The notes beneath the pieces were generated by a model that had not been told where the DNA came from, made no database searches, and worked only from the letters and a program-made list of their open reading frames with translations. From Bhargavaea sp. CC-171006 (lineage in GTDB: Bacteria; Bacillota; Bacilli; Bacillales_A; Planococcaceae): a stretch of 64,000 bases of DNA. Below, piece after piece: positions 40,858 through 48,919 of this stretch (the stretch's first letter is position 1; each line of letters begins with the position of its first letter). A program made the translations under genes and the position numbers. Location: assembly GCF_009761675.1 (NCBI RefSeq), contig NZ_QUZH01000014.1, positions 118,128 to 182,127 on the forward strand, in the 5' to 3' direction.

Positions 40858-40961
40858 GTGGCGGGATTGCCCCGGCGAGTGGCGCGATTCACAGCTTGAG
40901 TGTCACGATACCCGATGCCAATGTCCCGATTCCTCCTCCGAATGTCTCAATACCCCGCTAC
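40857..40961 (+). repeat. 21-bp periodic array 7 (core RATGTCNCGATWC)
   Basis: Five units start at 40857, 40878, 40899, 40920 and 40941, each exactly 21 bp apart. Later units read AATGTCTCAATAC or AATGTCCCGATTC, the same core as array 4; the first two are more diverged (AGTGGCGGGATT). It starts at the stop codon of the small membrane gene and ends 6 bp before a terminator, so it is transcribed. Confidence 0.88.
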
Positions 40962-40966
40962 ATACA

Positions 40967-40996
40967 AAAGCCGCTCCCTGCAGGAAGCGGCTTTTT
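40967..40996. terminator. Bidirectional terminator
   Basis: AAAGCCGCT and AGCGGCTTTTT around CCCTGCAGGA. It closes the lia operon and the convergent DinB gene. Confidence 0.88.
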
Positions 40997-41007
40997 CGAC
41001 TATCCGA

Positions 41008-41469
41008 TTATGACTTCGCCAGATGCACCATGGCGTTCAGGATGCCGCCGTGGACGCCTTCGTGCCAGACGGTGAATTGCAGGAGTTTTTCTCCGGTATC
41101 CATATGATGTCCGGCAATCTCGAGCGGGCGGCCGAGCTGGCCGTCGAGCTGACCCTCAAGTACCCCTGCAATGCGGTCCGTCTGCTCTTTAAGCGCAGAC
41201 AAAATCTCTTCATTGGACGGAACACCTTCTCCCCAGCCGTCCGGGCTGGTACCGGTGTTGAAGAGGCCATTCCATTCCGGGTGGGCACTCTCGTAGTCCG
41301 GGGCAATCATCTTCGTAAAGTTCTCAAGGGAAACGAAGATATGGCCCGCGTTCCAGCGGATGTTGTTGCTGAAGCCGGGATGAAGCTTGTCCCAGTCGGC
41401 CCCTTCCAACTGTGACAGCTGACCAAGTGTGTAACCGCGTGCGAATTTCATCTGTTCAATCGTTGCCAT
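41008..41469 (-). CDS. DinB-like protein
   Basis: 153 residues from MATIEQMKFARGYTLGQLSQLEG, with GGAGGA upstream; the ORF extension to 41784 overlaps another gene and is rejected. It is a four-helix DinB/YfiT-type protein with metal-ligand histidines in NAGHIFVSLENF and TVWHEGVHGGILNAM. Such proteins are predicted thiol-dependent transferases or hydrolases; the substrate is unknown. It ends at a bidirectional terminator. No operon partner. Confidence 0.82.
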   Translation of the reverse strand: MATIEQMKFARGYTLGQLSQLEGADWDKLHPGFSNNIRWNAGHIFVSLENFTKMIAPDYESAHPEWNGLFNTGTSPDGWGEGVPSNEEILSALKEQTDRIAGVLEGQLDGQLGRPLEIAGHHMDTGEKLLQFTVWHEGVHGGILNAMVHLAKS

Positions 41470-41537
41470 CTGAATTCCTCCTTCAGGGTACTGTATCCAT
41501 TGTCGCCCAACCGCAGGATTTTTCAAATGAAACACAC

Positions 41538-41569
41538 AAAACCGCTGCCCGTGATGGGTCAGCGGTTTT
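41538..41569. terminator. Terminator of the 78-residue acidic protein gene
   Basis: AAAACCGCTG (41538-41547) pairs with CAGCGGTTTT (41560-41569), with an inner CCC/GGG pairing and T/A runs on both sides. It lies just after the stop codon at 41573. Confidence 0.85.
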
Positions 41570-41572
41570 GGT

Positions 41573-41809
41573 TTACTGTTTTCCCGGATACCGTTCATTT
41601 GGAGCGGTATCGTTATAGCCTTTATCGAGGCCTTCATCTCCCTCGAATGCGGATGGCTCGTCCTTGCCGACGTCCTCTTCTTCATTTTCACGGAACGTAT
41701 CCGTCGAGTTGGATTCGGACGGATCGGCAAGCGGCAGTTCGCCTTCATTTCGATCCCCGCGCTGCGGGTCATAGTCACGTGCATTCGGATAATTTTCGTG
41801 TCTAGTCAT
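41573..41809 (-). CDS. Small acidic, probably disordered protein
   Basis: 78 residues, highly charged (MTRHENYPNARDYDPQRGD, RENEEEDVGKDEPSAFEGD), with no hydrophobic core or signal. AAGGAGC lies upstream of the ATG and a terminator directly after the stop, so the gene is probably real. The composition resembles small hydrophilic or stress-related proteins of bacilli. I do not recognise a family. Confidence 0.6.
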   Translation of the reverse strand: MTRHENYPNARDYDPQRGDRNEGELPLADPSESNSTDTFRENEEEDVGKDEPSAFEGDEGLDKGYNDTAPNERYPGKQ

Positions 41810-42178
41810 GGTTTCCGCTCCTTCCCCCGGCTGACCCGGCTGTTGGCCTGTCAGTTCATGGATTTATTTGCGGACGGATTACCGTCCTGACCGGCGACAC
41901 GCCGGATGCCCCAATTGGATGCCCGGCAGGCGCCGGGCGGCCAATCGGATTGTTACCCAGTCTCCCCTGACTGCAGCAATCGCCTGACTTGTTATTATTC
42001 TCTTCTTGATTCCCAGTTAAATCCCTGCAAAAGAACTCCAAATTTACGGAAACTAAACAAACCACCATCGGGAGACGGGAAATAGTGGTAGACTATTCCT
42101 TTTTCAAACAGCCTTTTAAACATGTAACGCCCAAAATGGCTAAAAGGACCCGGTTAATAAATACAGAGCTATCGTGTT
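41810..42178. other. Intergenic region, no gene recognised
   Basis: It holds a run of GC hairpins (CCGGCG/CGCCGG at 41891-41904 and GCCCGGC/GCCGGGC at 41921-41938) and a weak AT-rich hairpin AATAGT/ACTATT (42081-42097) followed by CCTTTTTC. Part of it must carry the promoter of the acidic-protein gene and the end of the K+ channel transcript. I find no convincing ORF or RNA gene. Confidence 0.5.
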
Positions 42179-43216
42179 TCAGTCTATTGTCCCGTTCACT
42201 TTTCCATCAAGCGAGGCGATGCTTTCCTGGTTGCCCGCGACAATCAGCTTGTCCCCGGCCCGCATTCGCTCATCGGGATCCGGATTGCTGAGAACGTCTT
42301 TTTCCCGGCCGATCGCAAGCAGCGTAATCCCGTATTCGCGTCTGAGATTTGATGACTCAACAGACTGGCCGGCAAGCGGACAGTTTTCTCCAAGGACCAC
42401 TTCACCTACGACAAACTCCTTTTTCTCGGCTCTCATCAGGTTATTGATAAAGTCGATTCCGGAAGGGCTGACGACGGAAAGCGCAAGCTCCCTGCCACCG
42501 ATGCTTGATGGATTGATGACCCGGGTGGCGCCCGCCCGTTTCAGCACTTCCTCGGAACCTTCCTTCTCGGCCCGCGCGGCGATTTCAATGTTTTCGTTCA
42601 TTCCTTTTGCCGTCAGAGTGATGAATACATTGTCCGCATCCGTATCCAGAGCGGCGATCAGGCCGCTCGCCTTGTCCGTCCGTGCCTTTTCAAGAATGTC
42701 CCGGTCGGTCGGATCACCGATCAGCCGGAGCGTCCCCTGGTCGACCACTTCCAGGAGTTCGTCTTCATTATCATGTATGTACAGGACCTTCATTTCCTCT
42801 TTCATACCATGCAGTTCCCGATACACCTGCTGGGCGACACGGCCGAATCCGCACACGATGATGTGATCTTCCAGCTTGTCGATTTCATGGTCCATCTGCT
42901 TATCCCACACTTTCTCCGACAGTTGTTTTTCGATCAGATAGGATGCCGCGGTCCCGAGCCCGTACGTGACGACTCCCGCGCCGAACGGCACAATAAGCAA
43001 CGCAAAGCGCCGCCCCTCATCGGTCACCGGATACATGTCACCATAACCGATTGTCATGACTGAGATGATCGTCATCCAAAGTGAGTCGAAGAATGTCAGA
43101 CTCTCATAATGCATGAACCCGATAATCCCAACCCCGACAAGGAGGAAGACCAATAGGCTGAGAAACAGCAGCCGCCGGTAGCCGGTCGGGATGTCGAGCC
43201 ATTTTTTCTTGAACAT
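42179..43216 (-). CDS. Potassium channel with RCK (TrkA-N/TrkA-C) domains
   Basis: 345 residues from MFKKKWLDIPTGYRR, with GGAAGGAAGG upstream. Two membrane helices flank a pore loop with selectivity filter TIGYGD (55-60), followed by an RCK domain with IIVCGFGRVAQQVYREL (Rossmann motif) and a TrkA-C domain from about 265. This is the MthK-like 2TM channel layout. The channel gates K+ flow in response to nucleotides or ions bound by the RCK ring. It is divergent from the lipoprotein gene. Confidence 0.92.
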   Translation of the reverse strand: MFKKKWLDIPTGYRRLLFLSLLVFLLVGVGIIGFMHYESLTFFDSLWMTIISVMTIGYGDMYPVTDEGRRFALLIVPFGAGVVTYGLGTAASYLIEKQLSEKVWDKQMDHEIDKLEDHIIVCGFGRVAQQVYRELHGMKEEMKVLYIHDNEDELLEVVDQGTLRLIGDPTDRDILEKARTDKASGLIAALDTDADNVFITLTAKGMNENIEIAARAEKEGSEEVLKRAGATRVINPSSIGGRELALSVVSPSGIDFINNLMRAEKKEFVVGEVVLGENCPLAGQSVESSNLRREYGITLLAIGREKDVLSNPDPDERMRAGDKLIVAGNQESIASLDGKVNGTID

Positions 43217-43349
43217 AGCAACCCTTCCTTCCGGGGTCTGGTCTATTTCTCTTACCCCGGGAGACGTGCCGGTAACCGCAACCCTCAAAGGGACCGTCCG
43301 TCCTATTAATGGAAATCTCGATTCGTTATGGCGAGGGGAGGGAACATCG

Positions 43350-43751
43350 ATGAGAAACCTGATGCTTGTGGCTTCCATTTTTATTTTGATGCTGCTCTCC
43401 GGCTGCGGAGCGGAAAAAACCGCCGCAGACCACGGCAGCGGCCTCTCGGTGGAAATGCAGACAGGCGGCCAGTACCGCCACGTACAGCTGATCCGCTACG
43501 AAAACGGCGAGAAGGTGCAGGATGAAAGCGTGGTGAATGCGGACGGCAGCCCATTTGAAGACGGTGAGGTCATCTGGTTCGATATCCAGCAGGGCGAGTG
43601 GAAAGAAACGACCGCCTTCGCCCTGTCTGTCAGCACGGACGGGACCGGAATTGGGGCCAGACAGACAAAGCCCGTCGAGCTTGAAGATGGGAAGCAATGG
43701 GCACATGCCGTATTTGATGACGACGGCCTGACCATCGAGGAAGCGGAATGA
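43350..43751 (+). CDS. Putative lipoprotein
   Basis: 133 residues from MRNLMLVASIFILMLLSGCGAEK; the longer ORF has no ribosome site while GGGGAGGG precedes this ATG. The lipobox LLSGC predicts lipid attachment at Cys21 and an outward-facing protein. The rest (VEMQTGGQYRHVQLIRYENGEKVQDESV) looks like a single beta-rich domain. I do not recognise the family. It overlaps the next membrane-protein gene by 4 nt, so the two may act together. Confidence 0.75.
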   Translation: MRNLMLVASIFILMLLSGCGAEKTAADHGSGLSVEMQTGGQYRHVQLIRYENGEKVQDESVVNADGSPFEDGEVIWFDIQQGEWKETTAFALSVSTDGTGIGARQTKPVELEDGKQWAHAVFDDDGLTIEEAE

Positions 43752-44266
43752 CGGCCACAAGCGGACCGCTCCGCAGGAAAATTACCGCCGCCTCCCTGAC
43801 AGGCGCTGTATTCGCCATCCTCCTCGGCATCATTGTTCCGGACCCGTTCGGCGGTACAACACCCGGGGGCTTCTGGAATGCCTTGACGCTGTCCGTCCCG
43901 CTCTACCTGATGTACAGCTTTCCGGTCATTCTATTGTTCGGCGTGCCGGCATCCTTGCTTGCGGACTTTCTTGCGGCACGACTTTCGCACGGATTCCGGA
44001 AGCCGGGTGCCGAGCTCATGATTTCCGGCGTGCTGCATGTCGCGTTCGGTCTGGTCGCACTCGGCTACGGTGTGGCGGCGGCTCTTCTCGGATTCCTTGC
44101 CGACCGGCTGCTCCGCAAAAAGCCCGCTCCGGGATGGCCCGACACCCTCAAGAGCCTCGCTGTGCCGGCACTTGTCTGGCTCTTCTTCATGTTCATCGTC
44201 TACCTGAGGGAGTTTTCCGCCGACCTGCCCGCCCTTCTTCAGACCGTCAACCCATTCCGCAACTAG
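43748..44266 (+). CDS. Integral membrane protein of unknown function
   Basis: 172 residues and four to five hydrophobic segments (about 15-32, 48-70, 90-115, 136-152). It starts with ATG overlapping the lipoprotein stop codon. I recognise no motif. Coupled translation with a lipoprotein and a following CPBP protease suggests an envelope function. Confidence 0.7.
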   Translation: MTATSGPLRRKITAASLTGAVFAILLGIIVPDPFGGTTPGGFWNALTLSVPLYLMYSFPVILLFGVPASLLADFLAARLSHGFRKPGAELMISGVLHVAFGLVALGYGVAAALLGFLADRLLRKKPAPGWPDTLKSLAVPALVWLFFMFIVYLREFSADLPALLQTVNPFRN

Positions 44267-44308
44267 CCCGATCTTTTTCCGTCTATCAGAATAGAAGGAG
44301 GCCGACCA

Positions 44309-44956
44309 ATGAAGCGGGGACTGTTCATTGCACTGGCGGGAATTATGTTATTGCTCTGGATCGAGCAAGGGCTCGCGGTATCATACGTATGGAAAACACT
44401 GGCGAAGATCCTGCTCTTCCTAGTCATTCCCCTCCTCGTTTTCCGGGGTGAAGTCCGGCAGTTTATGGCTTTCAGGGAGACCGATCGGCGTCGGATCCGG
44501 ATTGCACTTTGGGCGGGAGCCGGTATGATGGCGGTAATCTTCGTCGCATATCTTCTGCTCAGCCGTTTTATCGATGCGGAGGCACTCACCGAAGATCTGG
44601 CCGGACGCGTCGGCGTGACGGGTGCGGTTTATCCGTTCATCGCACTCTATATCCTCTTTGGCAACTCGCTCGTTGAGGAATTCTTTTTCCGTGGCGTGCT
44701 TCCGGCGCAGTTCAGGAGACGTCCAGGGCTTGCCCTCACCGTCCCGCCACTGCTGTTTGCTGTTTATCACGTTGCCATCTTCCTGCCCTGGTTTGACCTC
44801 CCGATCCTGCTGCTGGCCGTAGCCGGACTGTGGGCAGGCGGGGTGATTTTCCAGCTGGCGAATGGTCCGAACGGAACTATCCTGCCGTCCTGGATTATCC
44901 ATATGGCCGCCGACCTGGCGATTCTTATGATTGGAGCCGTGATGATCTATGGGTAA
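44309..44956 (+). CDS. CPBP-family intramembrane metalloprotease
   Basis: 215 residues, about seven hydrophobic segments. Motif 1 is SLVEEFFFRGVLPAQFRRR (Glu123, Glu124, Arg128), motif 2 is FAVYHVAIFLPWF (His154) and motif 3 is PSWIIHMAADL. These are the metal-binding residues of CAAX-protease/bacteriocin-processing (ABI) enzymes, which cut within the membrane. The substrate is unknown. AAGGAGG precedes the ATG; the gene follows the membrane protein by 42 bp and ends at a terminator. Confidence 0.88.
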   Translation: MKRGLFIALAGIMLLLWIEQGLAVSYVWKTLAKILLFLVIPLLVFRGEVRQFMAFRETDRRRIRIALWAGAGMMAVIFVAYLLLSRFIDAEALTEDLAGRVGVTGAVYPFIALYILFGNSLVEEFFFRGVLPAQFRRRPGLALTVPPLLFAVYHVAIFLPWFDLPILLLAVAGLWAGGVIFQLANGPNGTILPSWIIHMAADLAILMIGAVMIYG

Positions 44957-44984
44957 TCCTCTTGCCCCGGCAAGAGGATTTTTT
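44955..44984 (+). terminator. Terminator of the CPBP protease gene
   Basis: AATCCTCTTG/CAAGAGGATT with a 6-nt loop, then TTTT. It overlaps the TAA stop codon. Confidence 0.9.
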
Positions 44985-45023
44985 GTTCATTCAGAGAATG
45001 ACTGATTGACTGGAGGCACAGCC

Positions 45024-45521
45024 ATGGCATGTAAAATCCATATCATCGGCGCAGTGGGAAGCGGGAAGACAACAATGGCGAGGGAACTATCAGAGAAACT
45101 CGGAATCCCCTACTACGAAATAGATAATGTGGCCTGGGAACGCCGGGCGGGCGGTGATGTCCGGAGAAACCCCGAAGACCGCGACAAACTGCTTAATTCA
45201 ATCGTTTCCGGAGATGCCTGGATCACGGAGGGCACACACCCGCATGACTGGATCCTGCCCTGTTTCCGGGAAGCGGAGGTGATTGTGTTCCTTGACACGC
45301 CCTACCGGGTACGGATTATGCGCATTATCAAGCGATTCGCCCGCCAGAAAGCCGGCATCGAGACCGCTCATTACCGTCCGACATGGACCATCTTCCGAAA
45401 GATGTTCAAATGGAACCATGCCTTTGAGCACAAAGACAAGCCTAAACTGCTGGCACTTTTCCGGCTGCGCTATCCCCAAAAACTCGTCGTCATCCGTCGG
45501 GCGGAAGAACTGGATATCTAA
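45024..45521 (+). CDS. P-loop kinase-like protein (DNA topology modulation protein type)
   Basis: 165 residues from MACKIHIIGAVGSGKTTMAREL, with GGAGG upstream. Walker A is GAVGSGKTT. The adenylate-kinase-like fold continues with YYEIDNVAWERR and WITEGTHPHDWILPCFREAEVIVFLDTPYRVRIMRIIKRF. Related proteins are called FlaR or DNA topology modulation proteins, but the biochemical role is not established; a small-molecule kinase is likely. It ends at a terminator nearly identical in stem to the one at 46561. Confidence 0.82.
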   Translation: MACKIHIIGAVGSGKTTMARELSEKLGIPYYEIDNVAWERRAGGDVRRNPEDRDKLLNSIVSGDAWITEGTHPHDWILPCFREAEVIVFLDTPYRVRIMRIIKRFARQKAGIETAHYRPTWTIFRKMFKWNHAFEHKDKPKLLALFRLRYPQKLVVIRRAEELDI

Positions 45522-45530
45522 ATAAAAGAG

Positions 45531-45561
45531 GCGCTCCTGCATAAACGAGTTGCAGGAGCGC
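45531..45561 (+). terminator. Terminator of the P-loop kinase gene
   Basis: GCGCTCCTGCA (45531-45541) pairs with TGCAGGAGCGC (45551-45561), then an AT-rich ATTATTTT. The same stem recurs at 46561-46598. Confidence 0.85.
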
Positions 45562-45572
45562 TATTATTTTGG

Positions 45573-45743
45573 GGAATGCCTAGTCTACAGTACGGTTAGC
45601 ATGCTCCGATTCTGATGCGCTTGCCCGACAATCCTGCCACCCGACGCCTTAAGAAATGAATAGCCGCCATAAGGCTGTGGAATAGGCATTCACCTTATCC
45701 CCCTAAATGAATATCTTATTTGGAATGCCTATTTTAGGGGGGA
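45573..45743 (+). promoter_or_regulatory. Candidate RNA switch or operator set before the alpha/beta hydrolase
   Basis: AATAGGCATTC (45681-45691) is fully complementary to GAATGCCTATT (45723-45733), and 9 of its bases to GAATGCCTA near 45574. CCCCCTAAA (45699-45707) is complementary to TTTAGGGGG (45733-45741), which contains the ribosome binding site. The pairings interleave, so hairpins A and B exclude each other and B would hide the ribosome site. Alternatively the GAAT-N4-ATTC elements are DNA operators. No known riboswitch is recognised. Confidence 0.45.
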
Positions 45744-45749
45744 ATCGCT

Positions 45750-46532
45750 GTGGGTTACTATGTAACCGTAGAGCCAGGCGTGAAATTATATGTAGAAGAT
45801 ATCAATCCCGAGAGCAGTAAGACGATCGTGTTTTTACATGGCTGGCCTTTGAGCCATAAACAGTTTGAATATCAATTTAATGTCCTTCCGAATATGGGTT
45901 ACCGCTGTATCGGAATTGACTGGAGAGGTTTTGGAAAGTCTGATAAGCCAATAAGCGGGTACAGTTTTGACCGGTTGGCGGATGATGTTCGTGCAGTAGT
46001 TGATGTACTTCAATTAGATGATTTCACTCTTGTCGGTCACTCTACAGGTGGAGCCATTGCCATACGATACATGTCCCGACATCATGGTTACGGTGTATCC
46101 AACCTTGTGCTGATTGACGCTGCTGCGCCTATAGGATTTTCTGCAGAAACTGCAGCCAGATTCCTTGACCAGGCGTTAAATGACCGTCCCAAAATGATGC
46201 GGGAAGTGACAGAGAACTTTTTCTTCCAATACATTACAGAACCCTTCTCTGAATGGTTTCTCCAATTGGGCCTGGAAGCAGCAGGTTGGTCGACGGCAGC
46301 GATCATCATTACCTTAAGAGATGAGAAACTTTATTCAGATTTGCCCCAAATACATGTCCCTACTCTGATCGTCCATGGCGTTCACGACAAAGTGATTCCA
46401 TTTGAACAGGCTCATGAACTCAATCAGCAAATCAAACATTCACAGCTTGTTCCGTTTCATTACAGCGGCCATGGTCTTTTCTGGGAAGAACGTGATAAAT
46501 TCAACAAGCTATTAAGGAAATTTATTGGCTGA
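45750..46532 (+). CDS. Alpha/beta hydrolase
   Basis: 260 residues, starting with GTG 7 bp after AGGGGGG. The fold is complete: HGWPLSHKQFE (oxyanion region), IDWRGFGKSDKP, nucleophile elbow VGHSTGG (Ser98), Asp in VHGVHDKVIPF and His in YSGHGLFWEE. It resembles the chloroperoxidase/esterase branch. The substrate is unknown. The gene is clearly more AT-rich than its neighbours and is flanked by two terminators with the same stem, so it looks acquired. A complex inverted-repeat region precedes it. Confidence 0.87.
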   Translation: MGYYVTVEPGVKLYVEDINPESSKTIVFLHGWPLSHKQFEYQFNVLPNMGYRCIGIDWRGFGKSDKPISGYSFDRLADDVRAVVDVLQLDDFTLVGHSTGGAIAIRYMSRHHGYGVSNLVLIDAAAPIGFSAETAARFLDQALNDRPKMMREVTENFFFQYITEPFSEWFLQLGLEAAGWSTAAIIITLRDEKLYSDLPQIHVPTLIVHGVHDKVIPFEQAHELNQQIKHSQLVPFHYSGHGLFWEERDKFNKLLRKFIG

Positions 46533-46560
46533 TCGTACATACCCACCACTTGAGCATCAG

Positions 46561-46598
46561 AAAAGCGCTCCTGCAGAACCATCTGCAGGAGCGCTTTT
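46561..46598 (+). terminator. Terminator of the alpha/beta hydrolase gene
   Basis: A 17-bp stem beginning AAAAGCGCTCCTGCAGA, with a 4-nt loop and a TTTT end. Its core AGCGCTCCTGCA is shared with the terminator at 45531. Confidence 0.9.
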
Positions 46599-46675
46599 CA
46601 TTGGAATGCATCCCCGAATTTTCGTTGCAATTCTCGCCGAGTATTTCTGCAATTCCGCTCTCGGAACCCAAACAC

Positions 46676-48919
46676 TTAAGCCCTTGGCACCGCCACGGTC
46701 ACTTTGAACAGATCACCGTCCAGTTCGATTGACATCCTTCCGTCATGCAGATCGACGATCGACTGGGCGATGGCAAGGCCAAGGCCGGACCCTTCGGTAT
46801 TGCGGGAGGCGTCGCCGCGCTTAAATCGTTCGAACAGTTCATCCGCGTTGTCGCCGAGTTCGTACCGGGAGACGTTTTTAATAGTAAACCGAACTTCCGG
46901 CGCCACCCCTTCCATCTCGTCCAGCGAGACGTAGACCCGGGTGCCCGGCATCGCATATTTGAGGGCGTTCTGGATTAGGTTGTCGATCACACGCCACCAT
47001 TTCTGGCCGTCGACCGATGCCGGAAGCGGGCCATTAGCGATGCTTACCCGGAAGTCGAGCGGTGACGCAGCGATTTCCTCGCCGTGCTCTGCAATCGCCT
47101 GTCGCACGAGTTCCACGAGGTCGACGCGCTGGCGGTTCAGCTCGACGTTTCCGGTCGCCATCTTGGAGACGTCAAACAGATCATCGATCAGCGTCTTCAG
47201 CCGCTGGGATTTGCGGTCGAGGACATCCACGTATTCCGCGCGCTCCCCGGCAGACAGATCGGGGTTCTTCAACAGATCCGTATAAGTGATGATCGACGTC
47301 AGCGGCGTGCGCAAGTCGTGGCTGACATTGGTGATCAGTTCCGTCTTGAGCCGCTCGCTGCGCGCCTGTTCGGACATCGAGAGCCGGACGCCTTCCCGCA
47401 GGCGGTTCAGGTCTGATGCGTGCCTTGCGAACACACTGGTTCCCTTTACCGGAATTTCATCAGTCAAACGCCCCTCTGCCATCCGTCCGGTCGCATCAAT
47501 GATCCGGTTCAGATAACCGGTACTCCGGATCATGAAGAACATCACCGGCAATGCGACCGTGAAGAAGAGAAACAGCCAGATAGCTCCAAGCACCACTCCA
47601 CCACCGCCGAATCCCATCATGAATGACAGGAAGACGCCCCCGAACCCGAGGCCGGCGAGGAAAATCACAATGAGCAGGAACAGCACCTGCGTGCCGAGTT
47701 TCCGGTTCAGGAAGAACGCTCTTAGATCATCGGCAGCCCTCCGGATGTAAGCCCGCTCCAGATCCTGCCCGATCCGTCCGCTGTCTGCAAATCGCCGGAC
47801 CACGTGAAGGATCAGGAACACGGCTCCGCCAAGGGCAAGCACAAAGAATAGGGCGTTCACGGACAGTTCCGAGTACAGGAAACCCCCTGTATGATGGACA
47901 AAATTCATGAAGGTTTCTTTCATGTATTCCGCGAATGCGATGGCGATCAGCGATGCCACTGCTGCCGCTACCGTCACCATATCAATCGGGAAACGCTCCA
48001 ACTTCGATGACAGCGCGTTCCCTGTCCAAACAGAAGGCTGTAGCCTGAACACGGTGAGCAGGAGTCCAAGCGCCAGAATGCCGGCCAGCCAGACGCCCAT
48101 ATACGCCCGCTGTTCAGCTTTGAACACGGTATACCCCCATGCGAGCTGATCATCATTCAGATAAACCTCATCCCTGATCCCCCGGCCCGCCGCTTCGTTC
48201 AGCACGGACTGCGGGACAATCACCGTTCCCTCGAAGGTTTTCACTTCATCCGGAATCAGGCTGCTTGCCTCTCCCGTGTAGTCCAGGTCACCCGCAATCT
48301 GCGAGGCCCGAAGGTAGCCGTCTTTCTCGTTGAAAGTCCGTTTGTAGGCAGCATTCTCCCGGATATTGCCGTTTGTATACGTCTTTCCCGTAGCCGTGTC
48401 GGTCAGTTCGTAATAGACATGGCGCACATGGTTCTCGAAGGATGGCCGGTTCTCCCTGAGTGTCTTCATATACTCATCGATGACCCGGCCCTTTTCGGCG
48501 CGGACCTTTTCCGCGACATGTTCATCGTCCAGGAAGTTCTGCCGGATGTCCTCAAGTTTCTTGTTCTGTTCCGCAATAAGCACTTCTTTTTCCTCGTCGC
48601 TCTCCGCACCGATCCGGCCTTCATACTGGTCCCTGATCGATGCCAGCTGATCTTCGAGGTTTCCGTAACGGTACCGGTGTTCATCCAGTTCCTCTTCCGT
48701 GACCCCGATGCTTTTCTTCGCCTCTTCCGGCTCGACCGGATTCAGGACATAAGGACCGATCTGTTCATAGAAGAAACTCATACTGTTCCGGAAATCGTCC
48801 GACTCGGTGTATGACTTCCCGATGATCCGCGGTCCCGCTTCGATCAGCACCATCACGGAAAACAGGCCGAATGCGGCAAGCATCAGCCAGACGGCCTGTT
48901 TCCACTTTTTCTTAGTCAT
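46676..48919 (-). CDS. Large VanS-type sensor histidine kinase
   Basis: 747 residues. One membrane helix (about 8-27), an extracellular region of about 240 residues with charged helices, then five membrane helices between about 265 and 465, a HAMP domain and HisKA with ELITNVSHDLRTPLTSIITY (His about 525). The ATPase domain has DNLIQNALKYAMPGTRV and GSGLGLAIAQSIVDLH. A polytopic input region of this size is unusual. The response regulator lies upstream, with a small membrane ORF between that overlaps both. The signal is unknown, probably in the envelope. Confidence 0.9.
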   Translation of the reverse strand: MTKKKWKQAVWLMLAAFGLFSVMVLIEAGPRIIGKSYTESDDFRNSMSFFYEQIGPYVLNPVEPEEAKKSIGVTEEELDEHRYRYGNLEDQLASIRDQYEGRIGAESDEEKEVLIAEQNKKLEDIRQNFLDDEHVAEKVRAEKGRVIDEYMKTLRENRPSFENHVRHVYYELTDTATGKTYTNGNIRENAAYKRTFNEKDGYLRASQIAGDLDYTGEASSLIPDEVKTFEGTVIVPQSVLNEAAGRGIRDEVYLNDDQLAWGYTVFKAEQRAYMGVWLAGILALGLLLTVFRLQPSVWTGNALSSKLERFPIDMVTVAAAVASLIAIAFAEYMKETFMNFVHHTGGFLYSELSVNALFFVLALGGAVFLILHVVRRFADSGRIGQDLERAYIRRAADDLRAFFLNRKLGTQVLFLLIVIFLAGLGFGGVFLSFMMGFGGGGVVLGAIWLFLFFTVALPVMFFMIRSTGYLNRIIDATGRMAEGRLTDEIPVKGTSVFARHASDLNRLREGVRLSMSEQARSERLKTELITNVSHDLRTPLTSIITYTDLLKNPDLSAGERAEYVDVLDRKSQRLKTLIDDLFDVSKMATGNVELNRQRVDLVELVRQAIAEHGEEIAASPLDFRVSIANGPLPASVDGQKWWRVIDNLIQNALKYAMPGTRVYVSLDEMEGVAPEVRFTIKNVSRYELGDNADELFERFKRGDASRNTEGSGLGLAIAQSIVDLHDGRMSIELDGDLFKVTVAVPRA

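Noticed and set aside
41856..42068. 70-codon minus-strand ORF
   Set aside because: No ribosome site, no hydrophobic or family features, and it crosses several GC hairpins.
45681..45743. A true H-type pseudoknot before the hydrolase
   Set aside because: The two 3' strands are adjacent and the 6-nt link between the 5' strands cannot span about 20 stacked base pairs, so the pairings are alternatives rather than simultaneous.
46601..46675. TGCAATTC repeat near the kinase end as a ninth array
   Set aside because: Only two copies 23 bp apart; the period does not match and the flanks look unstructured.
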